Assembly: GCA_017397835.1 (NCBI GenBank)
Contig: JAFQHV010000026.1
Location: forward strand, 1-64,000
Length of the DNA stretch: 64,000 bases
Reading direction: 5' to 3'
Source of the DNA: Oscillospiraceae bacterium
GTDB lineage: Bacteria > Bacillota > Clostridia > Oscillospirales > Oscillospiraceae
The position numbers were made by a program, and so were the translations under genes. Below, piece by piece: positions 1 through 8,902 of this stretch. The number at the start of each line of letters is the position of its first letter. Within the stretch, counting starts at the first letter, position 1. The notes under the pieces were generated by a model that saw only the letters and a list, made by a program, of their open reading frames with translations, ran no database searches and was not told the DNA's origin.

Positions 1-25
1 CATGTCCTGTGTTATACTCTTGCTC

Positions 26-100
26 ATGAAGGATATGGCCCCCTCTCGTTATGTTGGTGTGTGGTAACTCAACTATAACTCATGAGGCCTTATCCTTCAT
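26..100. repeat. Imperfect inverted repeat upstream of ddl
   Basis: Bases 26-40 and 86-100 are inverted copies of each other with one mismatch in 15, separated by 45 bases. The 1-170 stretch holds no convincing ORF. The repeat could form a large stem, or could belong to a terminator or relic of the gene to the left of the window. No function can be assigned. Confidence 0.4.
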
Positions 101-170
101 CCTCTTTTATTCAACTGTCCAAGATGTATTGTATACCTACAGAAAAACCGCGTAAAAGTGAGAAATACCG

Positions 171-199
171 TTGAGTATTTTATTTAGATGTGTTAAAAT
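171..199 (+). promoter_or_regulatory. Sigma-A type promoter of the ddl operon
   Basis: The -35 box is TTGAGT (171-176) and the -10 box is TAAAAT (194-199), with 17 bases between them, in AT-rich DNA just upstream of ddl. It gives a short leader of about 45 bases before the ddl start. Confidence 0.55.
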
Positions 200-252
200 A
201 ACTTGTTAGCGTATACACTTGAAACAAGATATACCACAAAGAGGTGTCAAAT

Positions 253-1314
253 ATGAAAATTGTTGTTTTATGCGGAGGATTAAGTCCCGAACGTAACGTG
301 TCTCTCAGTTCCGGTTCCATGGTGTGCCGTGCCCTGCGTGAGCGGGGGCACAGCGTAGCACTGGTGGACCTGTACTTCGGCATGGAGGGCCGCGACGTGA
401 CCGAGCCGGTCCAGCTGTTTGATGCGCCCATTCCCGAGTCCTTCTCCAAGGTTTCCAAGCAGGCGCCTGATTTGGATGAAGTGAAGGCCTCACGTCAGGA
501 TCACTCTGCCAGCCAGTTCGGCCCCGGCGTACTGGACGTGTGTGCCATGGCGAACATCGTGTTCCTTGCCCTGCACGGCGTGTGCGGGGAGGATGGACGG
601 GTGCAGGCGGCGCTGGACCTGCTGGGCATTCCCTATACCGGCTCCGGTTATCTGTCCAGCGCGCTGGCGTTGGATAAGGATATGACCAAGCGGCTGGTGC
701 TGGGCCACCCCGACGTGGTCACCCCCGCTTGGGAGACGGTGGACTGTACGGCTGAAAGCCTGACTGCCATCGCGGACCGGACCAAACTGCCCGTGGTGGT
801 CAAGCCGCTGGACAGCGGTTCCTCCATCGGCGTGTACATCGCAAATACCAAAGACGAGCTGCTGAACGCACTGCAGGAAAGCCGCAAGCTGGGCGGCCGC
901 ACGGTGTTGGAACAGTTCGTCAGGGGACGTGAGTTCTCTATTGCCGTGCTGGAGGGACAGGCGCTGCCCGCCATTGAGATCATTCCCAAGGCCGGGTTCT
1001 ATGACTATGCCAACAAGTATCAGGCCGGTGCCACGGAGGAGGTCTGTCCCGCTGACATCCCCGACGAATGGCAGGGCCGCATGGCGGCTTCGGCCAAGGC
1101 GGTATTTGATACCCTTGGTTTGGCAGTCTATTCCAGAGCGGACTATATTGTGACCGAGGACGGTACGGCATATTTCCTTGAGATCAATACTCTGCCCGGC
1201 ATGACCCCCACCAGTCTGGTCCCCCAGGAGGCGGCGGCTGTGGGCATTGGCTACGGCGAGCTGTGCGAGCGGATCATCCACGCATCGCTGGAGGCCCGAA
1301 AGAAAGGACTGTAA
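253..1314 (+). CDS. ddl: D-alanine--D-alanine ligase
   Basis: This cytoplasmic ATP-grasp enzyme joins two D-alanines to give the terminal dipeptide of peptidoglycan precursors. The product is 353 aa, normal for the family. It shows the HGxxGEDG motif near residue 100, the SGSSIGV phosphate-binding loop, and EINTLPGMT near the C-terminus. The omega-loop YDYANKY is of the D-Ala-D-Ala kind rather than the D-lactate (VanA) kind. The ATG at 253 is preferred over the in-frame GTG at 244 because AAAGAGG (237-243) is then correctly spaced. murF follows after one base, so precursor synthesis and its attachment are co-transcribed. Confidence 0.95.
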   Translation: MKIVVLCGGLSPERNVSLSSGSMVCRALRERGHSVALVDLYFGMEGRDVTEPVQLFDAPIPESFSKVSKQAPDLDEVKASRQDHSASQFGPGVLDVCAMANIVFLALHGVCGEDGRVQAALDLLGIPYTGSGYLSSALALDKDMTKRLVLGHPDVVTPAWETVDCTAESLTAIADRTKLPVVVKPLDSGSSIGVYIANTKDELLNALQESRKLGGRTVLEQFVRGREFSIAVLEGQALPAIEIIPKAGFYDYANKYQAGATEEVCPADIPDEWQGRMAASAKAVFDTLGLAVYSRADYIVTEDGTAYFLEINTLPGMTPTSLVPQEAAAVGIGYGELCERIIHASLEARKKGL

Positions 1315-1315
1315 C

Positions 1316-2698
1316 ATGGAAACTTTAACGCTGCGCGACCTGCTGCAGGCGGTAAACGGCACTCTGCTGGGCGGCTTTGACAACCTGGACGCCACGGTGG
1401 ACCGACTGGACACCGACAGCCGGAACATTCATCCCGGTTCGGTCTTTCTGCCCCTGAGCGGCGAGCGGTTTGACGGGCATGCCTACATCAGCTCTGCTTT
1501 GGAGGCCGGTGCCGCCGGCTGCTTCACCGCCCGTGAGCGGGACAGCTATCTGCCCGGCAAGTTCTACATTAAGGTCAGCAATACCCAGCGTGCCCTGCGT
1601 GATCTGGCTGCATGGTACCTGGCTCGGTTCCACATCCCCGTCATCGGTGTGACCGGCAGCGTGGGCAAGACTACCACCAAGGATATGCTGGCGGCGGTGC
1701 TGGGCGTGAAGTACCGGGTGCTGAAGACCGAGGGTAACTTCAACAACAAGGTGGGTCTGCCCCTGACCGTTCTGCGGCTTGACCGCAGCCATGAGATCTG
1801 CGTGCTGGAGATGGGCATGAGTCAGGCGGGGGAGATCGCCTACCTGAGCGACATTGCCAAGCCCGACGTGGCGGTCATCTCCAACGTAGGTGATGCCCAT
1901 ATTGAGAACCTCGGCAGCCGGGAAAACATCCTGAAAGCCAAGTGTGAGATTTTTACCGGCCTGAAGTCGGACGGCATGGTGGTGCTCAACGGTGACGACG
2001 AACTGCTCAATACCGTTGAAGTGGGGCAGGAGATCATTCGCTGCGGACAGAGCGAGCTGTGTCGGTGGCGCACCGCTCAGTCCAAACAGGTGGATGGCCG
2101 GACCCTGTGTACGGCGCAAACGCCTTTTGGGCAGATGGAACTGGATATCCCCGCCATGGGCGCCCACATGATCTACCCGTCCCTGATGGCGGCCGCGGTG
2201 GGTGCGCGGTTCGGTCTGACCGCGGAGGAGATTTTGGAGGGGATCCAGCAATTCAAACCCACCAAGATGCGGATGGACGTCATCCGCCGGGGACAGGATA
2301 TCACCATTCTGAACGACACCTACAACGCCAATCCCCAGTCCATGCGTGCGGCCATCGGAATTTTGGCCGACAGCAAGAGTGAATTCAAGCTGGCGGTGCT
2401 GGGCGATATGTTTGAGCTGGGCAGCCTTGCTCCCATCCTCCATAGAGAGGTGGGCGAGTGCCTTGGCCGGGCGGGCATCGACTGCCTTGTGGCGGTGGGT
2501 GAGTTGTCCGTCCACATTGCCGAGGCGGCCCGGGAGACCGGCGTTGCCAACGTGGTCCATTGCCCGGATAAGGAAGCGGCAAAGCCGGTGCTGGCGGAAA
2601 AGCTCCGCCCCGATACCACCGTGCTGGTCAAGGCGTCCCGCGGCATGGCCATGGAGCAGCTTGTAGAGTATCTCAAGGAGATCACCAAAGATAACTGA
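1316..2698 (+). CDS. murF: UDP-N-acetylmuramoyl-tripeptide--D-alanyl-D-alanine ligase
   Basis: MurF uses ATP to add D-Ala-D-Ala, made by the neighbouring Ddl, to the UDP-MurNAc-tripeptide and so completes the cytoplasmic pentapeptide precursor. The product is about 460 aa. The Mur-ligase P-loop GSVGKTTTKD lies near residue 115, followed by EMGMSQAGEI, and the C-terminal domain has the usual NDTYNANPQS and GDMFELG segments. The start is the ATG at 1316, with AAAGGA just upstream; a longer reading from 1247 would overlap ddl and is not conserved-looking. Confidence 0.95.
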   Translation: METLTLRDLLQAVNGTLLGGFDNLDATVDRLDTDSRNIHPGSVFLPLSGERFDGHAYISSALEAGAAGCFTARERDSYLPGKFYIKVSNTQRALRDLAAWYLARFHIPVIGVTGSVGKTTTKDMLAAVLGVKYRVLKTEGNFNNKVGLPLTVLRLDRSHEICVLEMGMSQAGEIAYLSDIAKPDVAVISNVGDAHIENLGSRENILKAKCEIFTGLKSDGMVVLNGDDELLNTVEVGQEIIRCGQSELCRWRTAQSKQVDGRTLCTAQTPFGQMELDIPAMGAHMIYPSLMAAAVGARFGLTAEEILEGIQQFKPTKMRMDVIRRGQDITILNDTYNANPQSMRAAIGILADSKSEFKLAVLGDMFELGSLAPILHREVGECLGRAGIDCLVAVGELSVHIAEAARETGVANVVHCPDKEAAKPVLAEKLRPDTTVLVKASRGMAMEQLVEYLKEITKDN

Positions 2699-2727
2699 CA
2701 CACCGCCCCGTGCGGACGGAGAGAACA

Positions 2728-4626
2728 ATGATCGAAATTTCAGTTTCCGGCCTTGTTAAGGAATTTGAGGTCGGCAGTCGAATACTGGATGGACTGACCT
2801 TTCAGGTGGACACCGGGGAGCGGGTGGGATTGCTGGGCAAAAACGGCAGCGGCAAGACCACCCTGTTCCGCATCCTCACCGGCGAGGTGGATTGGGACGA
2901 GGGTGAGGTTATGCTGGCCCCCGGACGGCGGCTGGGCCTGATCTCCCAGATCCCCGTGTACCCCGCGGGTTATACGGTGGAGGACGTGCTGGACACTGCC
3001 TTTGCCCGCCTGCGCCAAATGGAGCGGGAGCTGGAGGATCTGACCATCCAAATGAGCGAGGATACCGACCCGGCACTGCTGCGCCGGTACGACAGCCTGA
3101 CCGCCGCCTTCGAGGCCGGCGGCGGCTACGACGCTCAGACACAAAAGAATAAAGTGTGCAACGGCCTGTCCATTCCGCAGACTATGCGGGAGCAGCAGTT
3201 TGACGACCTGTCCGGCGGAGAAAAGACCCGGGTGAACCTGGCCCGCCTGATTTTGGAGGACACCGACGTGCTGCTGCTGGACGAGCCGACCAACCACCTT
3301 GACCTGCACGCGGTGGAGTGGCTGGAGGAGTATCTGTCCCGGTTCAAGGGGACGGTGCTGGCCATCTCCCACGACCGCTATTTCCTCGACCGGGTGGTCA
3401 ACCGGGTCATCGAAATTCAGGACGGCAAGGCGGAGTTTTACGAGGGAAACTATACCTTCTACGCCGTGGAAAAAGAGCGGCGGTACGAAGAAAAACTGCG
3501 CCAGTACGAGAAAGAGCAGGCAAAGATCCAGCAATTGGAGAAGTCTGCCGAGCAGCTGCGTGTGTGGGCCTACTCCGGCATGGACAAGACCTTCCGCCGG
3601 GCCAAGTCCATGGAAAAGCGCATCGAGCGCATGCGCACCATGGACAAGCCCACCCGTGACCGCAAGCTGGAGGTCGGCTTCGGCCAGCGGGAGTTCCGCG
3701 GGGACGAGGTGCTGACCGCAAAGGGCCTTTCCAAAGGCTACGGCGACAAGAATCTGTTCCACGACCTTGACCTTGAAATCATTGGGGGAGAGCGCATTGG
3801 CCTGATTGGCGACAACGGTACGGGCAAATCCACCCTTATTAAGCTCATCACCGGGGAAGAACTGCCCGACAGCGGCAAGCTGCGCATGGGTCCCACGGTG
3901 AAGATCGGCTATTTGCCTCAGGTGGTGACCTTTGACCGGCCGGAACGTACCCTTGTGGACACCATGATCTACGAACAGGACTGCACGGCACAGACTGCCC
4001 GCAACCGCCTTGCGGCTTTCAATTTCCGTGGGGAGGACGTGTTCAAGCAGGTGTCCGTCCTGTCCGGCGGTGAACGCAGCCGGCTGCGGCTGTGTATGCT
4101 GATGGACGAGAAGATCAACTTCCTCATTTTGGACGAGCCCACCAACCACCTTGACATCGCCAGCCGCGAGTGGATCGAGGAGGCGGTGGAGGACTACGAC
4201 GGCGTGCTGCTGTTTGTGTCCCACGACCGCTACTTCATTGACCGCTTTGCCACCCGGATCTGGGAATTGGAGGACGGCGTTATTACCGACTTCCGGGGGG
4301 ACTACCGCCAGTATTTGGCGGCCAAAGCCAAGCGCGGCCAGACGGCGGAACCCGCTGTGCCTGAGGTGAAAGAGAAAAAGGCGGACAAGCCCAAGCGGCC
4401 CGGCGGCACCAAGAATCTGGAAAAAGAAGTGAACGCCGCCGAGCGCGCGGTGGCCAAGGCCGAGGAGCAGATGTTTGAACTGACCGAACAGATCGAACAG
4501 GCTGCCAGCGACTACCTCAAACTGCAGGAGCTGTACGAGCAGCGCGAGGCGCTGGAGGAGGAGATCCTCAAGCTCTACGGCAACTGGGAGCGGCTCAGCG
4601 CTGAACTGGAGGAGGCCAAGGGATGA
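2728..4626 (+). CDS. ABC-F family ATP-binding protein
   Basis: A soluble tandem ABC ATPase without membrane segments, 632 aa. Each half has a Walker A motif (GKNGSGKTT near residue 35, GDNGTGKST near 365), an LSGGE signature and LDEPTNHLD. Between the halves is the charged helical linker typical of ABC-F proteins, and the last 90 residues are a Lys/Glu-rich coiled coil as in Uup/YfmR-type members. ABC-F proteins act at the ribosome, rescuing or protecting translation. The exact subfamily is uncertain, and nothing visible says whether it gives antibiotic resistance. Start ATG 2728 follows GGAGAGA; a GTG 18 bases upstream is less likely. Confidence 0.9.
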   Translation: MIEISVSGLVKEFEVGSRILDGLTFQVDTGERVGLLGKNGSGKTTLFRILTGEVDWDEGEVMLAPGRRLGLISQIPVYPAGYTVEDVLDTAFARLRQMERELEDLTIQMSEDTDPALLRRYDSLTAAFEAGGGYDAQTQKNKVCNGLSIPQTMREQQFDDLSGGEKTRVNLARLILEDTDVLLLDEPTNHLDLHAVEWLEEYLSRFKGTVLAISHDRYFLDRVVNRVIEIQDGKAEFYEGNYTFYAVEKERRYEEKLRQYEKEQAKIQQLEKSAEQLRVWAYSGMDKTFRRAKSMEKRIERMRTMDKPTRDRKLEVGFGQREFRGDEVLTAKGLSKGYGDKNLFHDLDLEIIGGERIGLIGDNGTGKSTLIKLITGEELPDSGKLRMGPTVKIGYLPQVVTFDRPERTLVDTMIYEQDCTAQTARNRLAAFNFRGEDVFKQVSVLSGGERSRLRLCMLMDEKINFLILDEPTNHLDIASREWIEEAVEDYDGVLLFVSHDRYFIDRFATRIWELEDGVITDFRGDYRQYLAAKAKRGQTAEPAVPEVKEKKADKPKRPGGTKNLEKEVNAAERAVAKAEEQMFELTEQIEQAASDYLKLQELYEQREALEEEILKLYGNWERLSAELEEAKG

Positions 4627-5231
4627 GAAAGATTTGGCAGAATCGGTGGCTGCGGGTACTGTGTATTCTGATCCTTGCCGGGGCGATGTGCTACACCGTA
4701 CTGCTTGGTGTGGTCCTCAGCGGGGAATACGACCAAGTGGAGGGTCAGCCCCAAACCATGATCGTGCTGGGCTGTCAGGTCCACCCCTGGGGGCCGTCCA
4801 TCTTGTTGCGGGACCGGCTGGATACTGCCGTCGACTACCTTGCGCAACACCCGGATATGACCGTCATCGTCTCCGGCGGAAAGGGTGATGACGAGCACGC
4901 CAGCGAGGCCAGCGTGATGCGGGACTATCTGGTTTCTTCCGGTGTTCCCGGGGAACGGATTTTGGTGGAGGACGTGTCCCGAAACACGTATCAAAATATG
5001 ATTTACAGTCAGCAAATGATGCAGCAGCAGGGACTTGACCCCGCCGACGGTGTGCTGGTGGTGTCCAGCGGCTTTCACCTGACCCGGGCACGCATGCTTT
5101 GGGATCGTGTGACGGGGCAGGGGAAGAACCTGTCTACGTTAGCGGCCCCCAGTACCCATGCACCCTCCCGATTGTGGATGTACATTCGGGAGCCGCTGGC
5201 CCTTGTAAAATCGTTTATCGTTGACCGATGA
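4623..5231 (+). CDS. DUF218 (YdcF/SanA/ElyC-like) membrane-anchored protein
   Basis: A 202-aa protein with one N-terminal membrane segment (residues about 8-32) and an extracytoplasmic DUF218 domain. Visible family marks are VLGCQV, VSGGKGDDE with a following Glu/Ser pair, and the VSSGFHLTRA block. Family members (SanA, ElyC, YdcF) are linked to envelope integrity and lipid-carrier or peptidoglycan metabolism in other bacteria, but the reaction is unknown. Its ATG overlaps the stop of the ABC-F gene (ATGA), so translation is coupled. A location close to ddl-murF fits an envelope role. Confidence 0.85.
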   Translation: MRKIWQNRWLRVLCILILAGAMCYTVLLGVVLSGEYDQVEGQPQTMIVLGCQVHPWGPSILLRDRLDTAVDYLAQHPDMTVIVSGGKGDDEHASEASVMRDYLVSSGVPGERILVEDVSRNTYQNMIYSQQMMQQQGLDPADGVLVVSSGFHLTRARMLWDRVTGQGKNLSTLAAPSTHAPSRLWMYIREPLALVKSFIVDR

Positions 5232-5246
5232 GAATGGAGGCCCGCC

Positions 5247-6308
5247 ATGCTGGATAAGCTGCAGGAAGTGGAAGCAAAATACAGCCAGATCGAAGCGCGG
5301 CTGGCCGCTACCGAGACTTACGCGGACCCGGCCCTTGTGGCCAAATTGAATCGGGAGCAGGCGGAACTGCAGCCCATCATCGAGACCTATCGCGCGCTGT
5401 GCCGCGCCCAGAAGGCCGAGCAGGAAGCGCAGATGCTGATGAGCGACCCGGAAATGAAGGACCTGGCGCAGGAGGAGTACCTGCTGGCCCGGCGGGAGCA
5501 GGAGCGGCTGGAACAGGATCTGCAGTTTTTGCTGCTGCCCCGTGACCCGGACGACCACCGCAACGTGGTGGTGGAGATACGGGCCGGTGTGGGCGGGGAG
5601 GAAGCCGCCCTGTTTGCCCATTCCCTGTACCGCATGTACTCCATGTTCTCCGAGCGGCAGCGCTGGCATACCGAAATTGCCAGCCTGAACGAAACGGAGC
5701 TGGGCGGTGTCAAGGAAATATCCTTCACCATAGAGGGGGAGGATGTATTCTCCCGCTTGAAGTTTGAAAGCGGTGTTCACCGTGTCCAGCGCGTGCCGGA
5801 GACCGAGTCCGGCGGCCGCGTCCACACCTCCACCGTCACGGTGGCGGTGCTGCCCCAGCGGGAGACTGCCGACGTGAGGCTGGACCCTGCCGATGTGGAG
5901 ATGCAGGTATTCCGTTCCTCCGGCGCGGGCGGCCAGCACGTGAACAAGACCTCCTCCGCGGTACGCCTGATTCACAAACCGACCGGTATGGTCGTAGAAT
6001 GTCAGCAGGAGCGCAGTCAGTTCCAAAACCGGGATAAGGCTATGCGGATTTTGGCCTCCCGGCTTTACGAGCAGGAGCAGGAACGCATGGACAGCGACTT
6101 CTGCGCCCAGCGGCGCAGTCAGATCGGCAGCGGTATGCGCAACGAGCGGATCCGCACCTACAATTTCCCACAGGGGCGGCTGACCGACCATCGCATTGGA
6201 CTGACACTATACCAGCTGGACAACGTGATGAACGGTGACTTGGAGGAAGTTATCAACGCGTTGGTGACCGCCGATCAGGCGGAACGGCTGAAGGCGAATA
6301 ACAGTTAA
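5247..6308 (+). CDS. prfA: Peptide chain release factor 1
   Basis: RF1 reads UAA and UAG stop codons and triggers peptide release. The product is 353 aa. The GGQ tripeptide lies in SGAGGQHVNKTSSAVR near residue 228, and the PxT recognition motif is present as PET in RVPETES (RF2 would carry SPF there). GGAGG at 5236-5240 supports the ATG at 5247. In many Bacillota prfA is followed by prmC, the methyltransferase that modifies the GGQ glutamine; here an 89-codon ORF follows instead. Confidence 0.95.
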   Translation: MLDKLQEVEAKYSQIEARLAATETYADPALVAKLNREQAELQPIIETYRALCRAQKAEQEAQMLMSDPEMKDLAQEEYLLARREQERLEQDLQFLLLPRDPDDHRNVVVEIRAGVGGEEAALFAHSLYRMYSMFSERQRWHTEIASLNETELGGVKEISFTIEGEDVFSRLKFESGVHRVQRVPETESGGRVHTSTVTVAVLPQRETADVRLDPADVEMQVFRSSGAGGQHVNKTSSAVRLIHKPTGMVVECQQERSQFQNRDKAMRILASRLYEQEQERMDSDFCAQRRSQIGSGMRNERIRTYNFPQGRLTDHRIGLTLYQLDNVMNGDLEEVINALVTADQAERLKANNS

Positions 6309-6323
6309 TTGGAGTGACTTGAA

Positions 6324-6593
6324 ATGGATATGTTTATTCACTATACCGCTCTGCCTGCGGGCATGGAGCTGGGTGAGGTCGTAGAGGGCCTGAATCAGGC
6401 CATGGACGACGGCGGCGTGGTCAACGACGTGGTCGTTACCGGGCAGGGCGGCCGTATCGACCTGGATCTGGAGGAGGACTTCCACAATCCCAAACTGGCA
6501 CAGGGAGCAGTAAAGAGCTTTGTGATGCGGGTCGGGTTTCCTCGGGATACCATCATTGAGCTGGGAGGCATGAAGATCAATGCCTACTACTGA
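6324..6593 (+). CDS. Small acidic protein of unknown function
   Basis: An 89-aa ORF 15 bases after prfA, preceded by TTGGAGTGA. It is rich in Gly, Asp, Glu and Val, with no signal peptide, membrane segment or Cys, and predicted mixed alpha/beta character. I do not recognise the family. Its stop overlaps the start of the downstream HAD gene by 14 bases, so it is translated inside the operon and is unlikely to be a spurious ORF. The position next to release factor 1 and upstream of the threonylcarbamoyl-AMP synthase suggests a housekeeping role, but this is only context. Confidence 0.7.
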   Translation: MDMFIHYTALPAGMELGEVVEGLNQAMDDGGVVNDVVVTGQGGRIDLDLEEDFHNPKLAQGAVKSFVMRVGFPRDTIIELGGMKINAYY

Positions 6594-7266
6594 TAAACCC
6601 CGTTTTTCCAATGTGATTTTTGATCTGGACGGCACGCTGCTGGATACGCTGGCAGATTTGGCCGACTCCTGCAACCACGTCTGCGCCAGCCACGGCTGGC
6701 CGATCCACGACTACTCCGCCTACTGCTACTTCATTGGCAATGGGGCAGCAAAACTGGTGGAGCGCGCCATTCCGGAGTTCGTCCGGGGGACCCAGGCGGG
6801 TCAGCAGGCTTTGTGTGAGTTTTTGGCCTACTATGAGCAGCACAAGGCGGACAAGACCTGCCCCTATGCGGGGATGCCCGAGGTGGTAGATCAGCTGAAG
6901 CGGGCCGGGGTGAACGTCGCGGTGCTGACCAATAAGCCCGATGCCGCCGCCGGTCCTGTGGTGGAACAGTATTACCCCGGCGTATTTGAACTGGTGCAGG
7001 GCGGTCTGCCCGGCGTACCCCTGAAGCCGGACCCCGCGCCGGTACGTATGCTGTTGGAGCGCATGGGCGCGGACGGGGATAGCACCCTCTTCGTGGGTGA
7101 CAGCAACGTGGACATTCAAACGGCAAAAAACAGCGGCCTTGCCGGCTGCGGTGTGCTGTGGGGCTTCCGCAGCAGACAGGAGCTGGAAGGGGAGGGCGCG
7201 GATCACATCGCCGCCAGCCCGAAAGACCTGCTGGATATTATCTTGGGTACATATTTGGAGTTTTGA
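6580..7266 (+). CDS. HAD family hydrolase, phosphoglycolate phosphatase-like
   Basis: A 228-aa cytoplasmic HAD phosphatase. Motif I is FDLDGTLLDT (residues about 14-23) with both catalytic aspartates, motif II is the Thr in VLTNKPDA, and motif IV is GDSNVDIQTA. The helical cap inserted after motif I marks it as subclass I, the group containing Gph and PGMB. The substrate cannot be read from sequence. GGGAGG at 6563-6568 precedes the ATG, which lies inside the upstream small ORF. Confidence 0.85.
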   Translation: MPTTDKPRFSNVIFDLDGTLLDTLADLADSCNHVCASHGWPIHDYSAYCYFIGNGAAKLVERAIPEFVRGTQAGQQALCEFLAYYEQHKADKTCPYAGMPEVVDQLKRAGVNVAVLTNKPDAAAGPVVEQYYPGVFELVQGGLPGVPLKPDPAPVRMLLERMGADGDSTLFVGDSNVDIQTAKNSGLAGCGVLWGFRSRQELEGEGADHIAASPKDLLDIILGTYLEF

Positions 7267-7268
7267 TT

Positions 7269-8288
7269 GTGAAGACTAAAGTTTTGACACAATCGGATAT
7301 GGAACAGGCGGCTCGCATCCTGCGTGAGGGCGGTCTTGTGGGTATTCCCACCGAAACGGTGTACGGATTGGGCGCCAACGCTCTTGACGATACGGCGGTG
7401 GCCAATATCTTTATCGCGAAGGGTCGGCCTCAGGATAATCCGCTCATCATCCACATTCCGGAGGCAGCGTGGCTGGAGCGGTACTGCACCGACGTGCCGG
7501 ACACGGCGTGGCGGCTGGCGGAGCGGTTCTGGCCCGGCCCTATGACCATGGTACTGCCCCGCAGCGCATTGGTTTCCGACCGGGTGACCGCGGGCCTGGA
7601 TACCGTGGGTATCCGCTGCCCGGGGCACGAACTGTGCCGTGAGATCATCCGTCTGGCCGGTGTACCGGTGGCGGCGCCCTCGGGTAATACCTCCGGTCGG
7701 CCCAGTCCCACCACGGCGGCCCATATGATGGAGGATATGGACGGAAAAATCGACGCCATCGTGGACGGCGGTCCCTGCGGCGTGGGTGTGGAGTCCACCA
7801 TCATTGATCTGACCTGCACGCCGCCCCGGCTGCTGCGGCCCGGCGGCATTACGCTGGAGCAGCTGACCGAGGTGTTGGGTGAGGTGGAGATCGACCCCGC
7901 GGTCCGCCGACAGATGCGGGCGGGGGAGAAGCCGAAAGCCCCCGGTATGGCTTACCGACACTACGCGCCCAAGGCGCCGGTGACGGTGGTGGCCGGTGAT
8001 GCCGGGGCTACGGCAGACTATATCCTGTCCCACGCAAAGGGCGGGGACGGCGTGATCTGTTTTGACGAGTATTCCGATCGATTCCTCGGCTGTCACGTGA
8101 TCGCCGTGGGTAAGTTTGAGGACAAGCAGGAGCAGGCACGGCACATCTTTGATGCTCTGCGTGCCTTTGACCATACGGAAGTGTCCGCCATTTGGGCGCA
8201 ATGCCCCGACAGTTCCGGTATCGGACTTGCGGTGGTGAACCGGCTGAGCAAAGCCGCCGGGTTCCACGTGATCGAGGTGGAGCCATGA
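7269..8288 (+). CDS. L-threonylcarbamoyladenylate synthase (Sua5/YwlC type)
   Basis: Makes threonylcarbamoyl-AMP from threonine, bicarbonate and ATP, the first step of the t6A37 tRNA modification. At 339 aa it has the N-terminal YrdC domain (IPTETVYGLGANA near residue 28, then APSGNTSGRPSPT near 140) and the extra C-terminal Sua5 domain after the PGMAYRHYAP block. It starts with GTG at 7269, 8 bases after GGAG; the reading from 7158 would overlap the HAD gene. tsaE and tsaB are encoded 13 kb downstream, and a tsaD-like gene lies at 60786. Confidence 0.93.
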   Translation: MKTKVLTQSDMEQAARILREGGLVGIPTETVYGLGANALDDTAVANIFIAKGRPQDNPLIIHIPEAAWLERYCTDVPDTAWRLAERFWPGPMTMVLPRSALVSDRVTAGLDTVGIRCPGHELCREIIRLAGVPVAAPSGNTSGRPSPTTAAHMMEDMDGKIDAIVDGGPCGVGVESTIIDLTCTPPRLLRPGGITLEQLTEVLGEVEIDPAVRRQMRAGEKPKAPGMAYRHYAPKAPVTVVAGDAGATADYILSHAKGGDGVICFDEYSDRFLGCHVIAVGKFEDKQEQARHIFDALRAFDHTEVSAIWAQCPDSSGIGLAVVNRLSKAAGFHVIEVEP

Positions 8289-8902
8289 TCGTGATCGGAA
8301 TTACCGGCCCCACCGGCGCGGGCAAGACCACCGCCCTGAGCCAGATTGAAAAACTGGGCGGTACGGTGGTGGACTGTGATGCGGTTTACCACGAACTGCT
8401 GAAAAGCAATACAGCTTTACAAGATGAACTTTGCAATCGGTTTGGCGCTATTAAAGCGGCAGATGGCACCATCGATCGAAAGGCGCTGGGCCGCGTGGTT
8501 TTTGGCGATGCCAAGGCGCTTGCTGACCTGGATGCCATCATAAAGCCTTTCGTTACCTCTGCGGTGGAGGCGGCGCTTGCTGCGGCAGAGGAGCAGGGGA
8601 AACGGCTTGCTGCCGTTGACGGCATTACCATAATCGAAAGCGGACTTGCAGCCCGGTGTGATGCCACGGTTGCGGTGCTGGCCCCGGTGGAAGATCGGAT
8701 ACGCCGCATCTGTGCCCGGGAGGACATCGGCGAAGAATATGCCCGCAGCCGCGTGGCGGCCCAGAAAGAGGATGAATTTTTCCGGGCAAACTGTGGATAT
8801 GTTTTGTTTAATGACTGCGCCGGGACAGAGGAATTTGCTGACCGGGCGAAGCGGTTCTTTGAACAGATTTTGACCCAATACGAAACAGGAGGAACGAGAT
8901 AA
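8285..8902 (+). CDS. coaE: Dephospho-CoA kinase
   Basis: Phosphorylates dephospho-CoA at the ribose 3' position, the last step of coenzyme A synthesis. The product is 205 aa with P-loop GPTGAGKTT at residues about 7-15, DCDAVYHEL for substrate binding, and a lid containing Arg residues (RIRRICARED). The ATG overlaps the TGA of the sua5 gene (ATGA), and its own TAA overlaps the next ATG, so it sits in a translationally coupled series. Confidence 0.93.
   Translation: MIVIGITGPTGAGKTTALSQIEKLGGTVVDCDAVYHELLKSNTALQDELCNRFGAIKAADGTIDRKALGRVVFGDAKALADLDAIIKPFVTSAVEAALAAAEEQGKRLAAVDGITIIESGLAARCDATVAVLAPVEDRIRRICAREDIGEEYARSRVAAQKEDEFFRANCGYVLFNDCAGTEEFADRAKRFFEQILTQYETGGTR

Noticed and set aside
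2728..4626. Antibiotic-resistance ABC-F protein
   Set aside because: The ABC-F family is clear, but nothing in the sequence or neighbourhood separates a resistance type from housekeeping Uup/YfmR types, and the linker shows no recognisable resistance loop.
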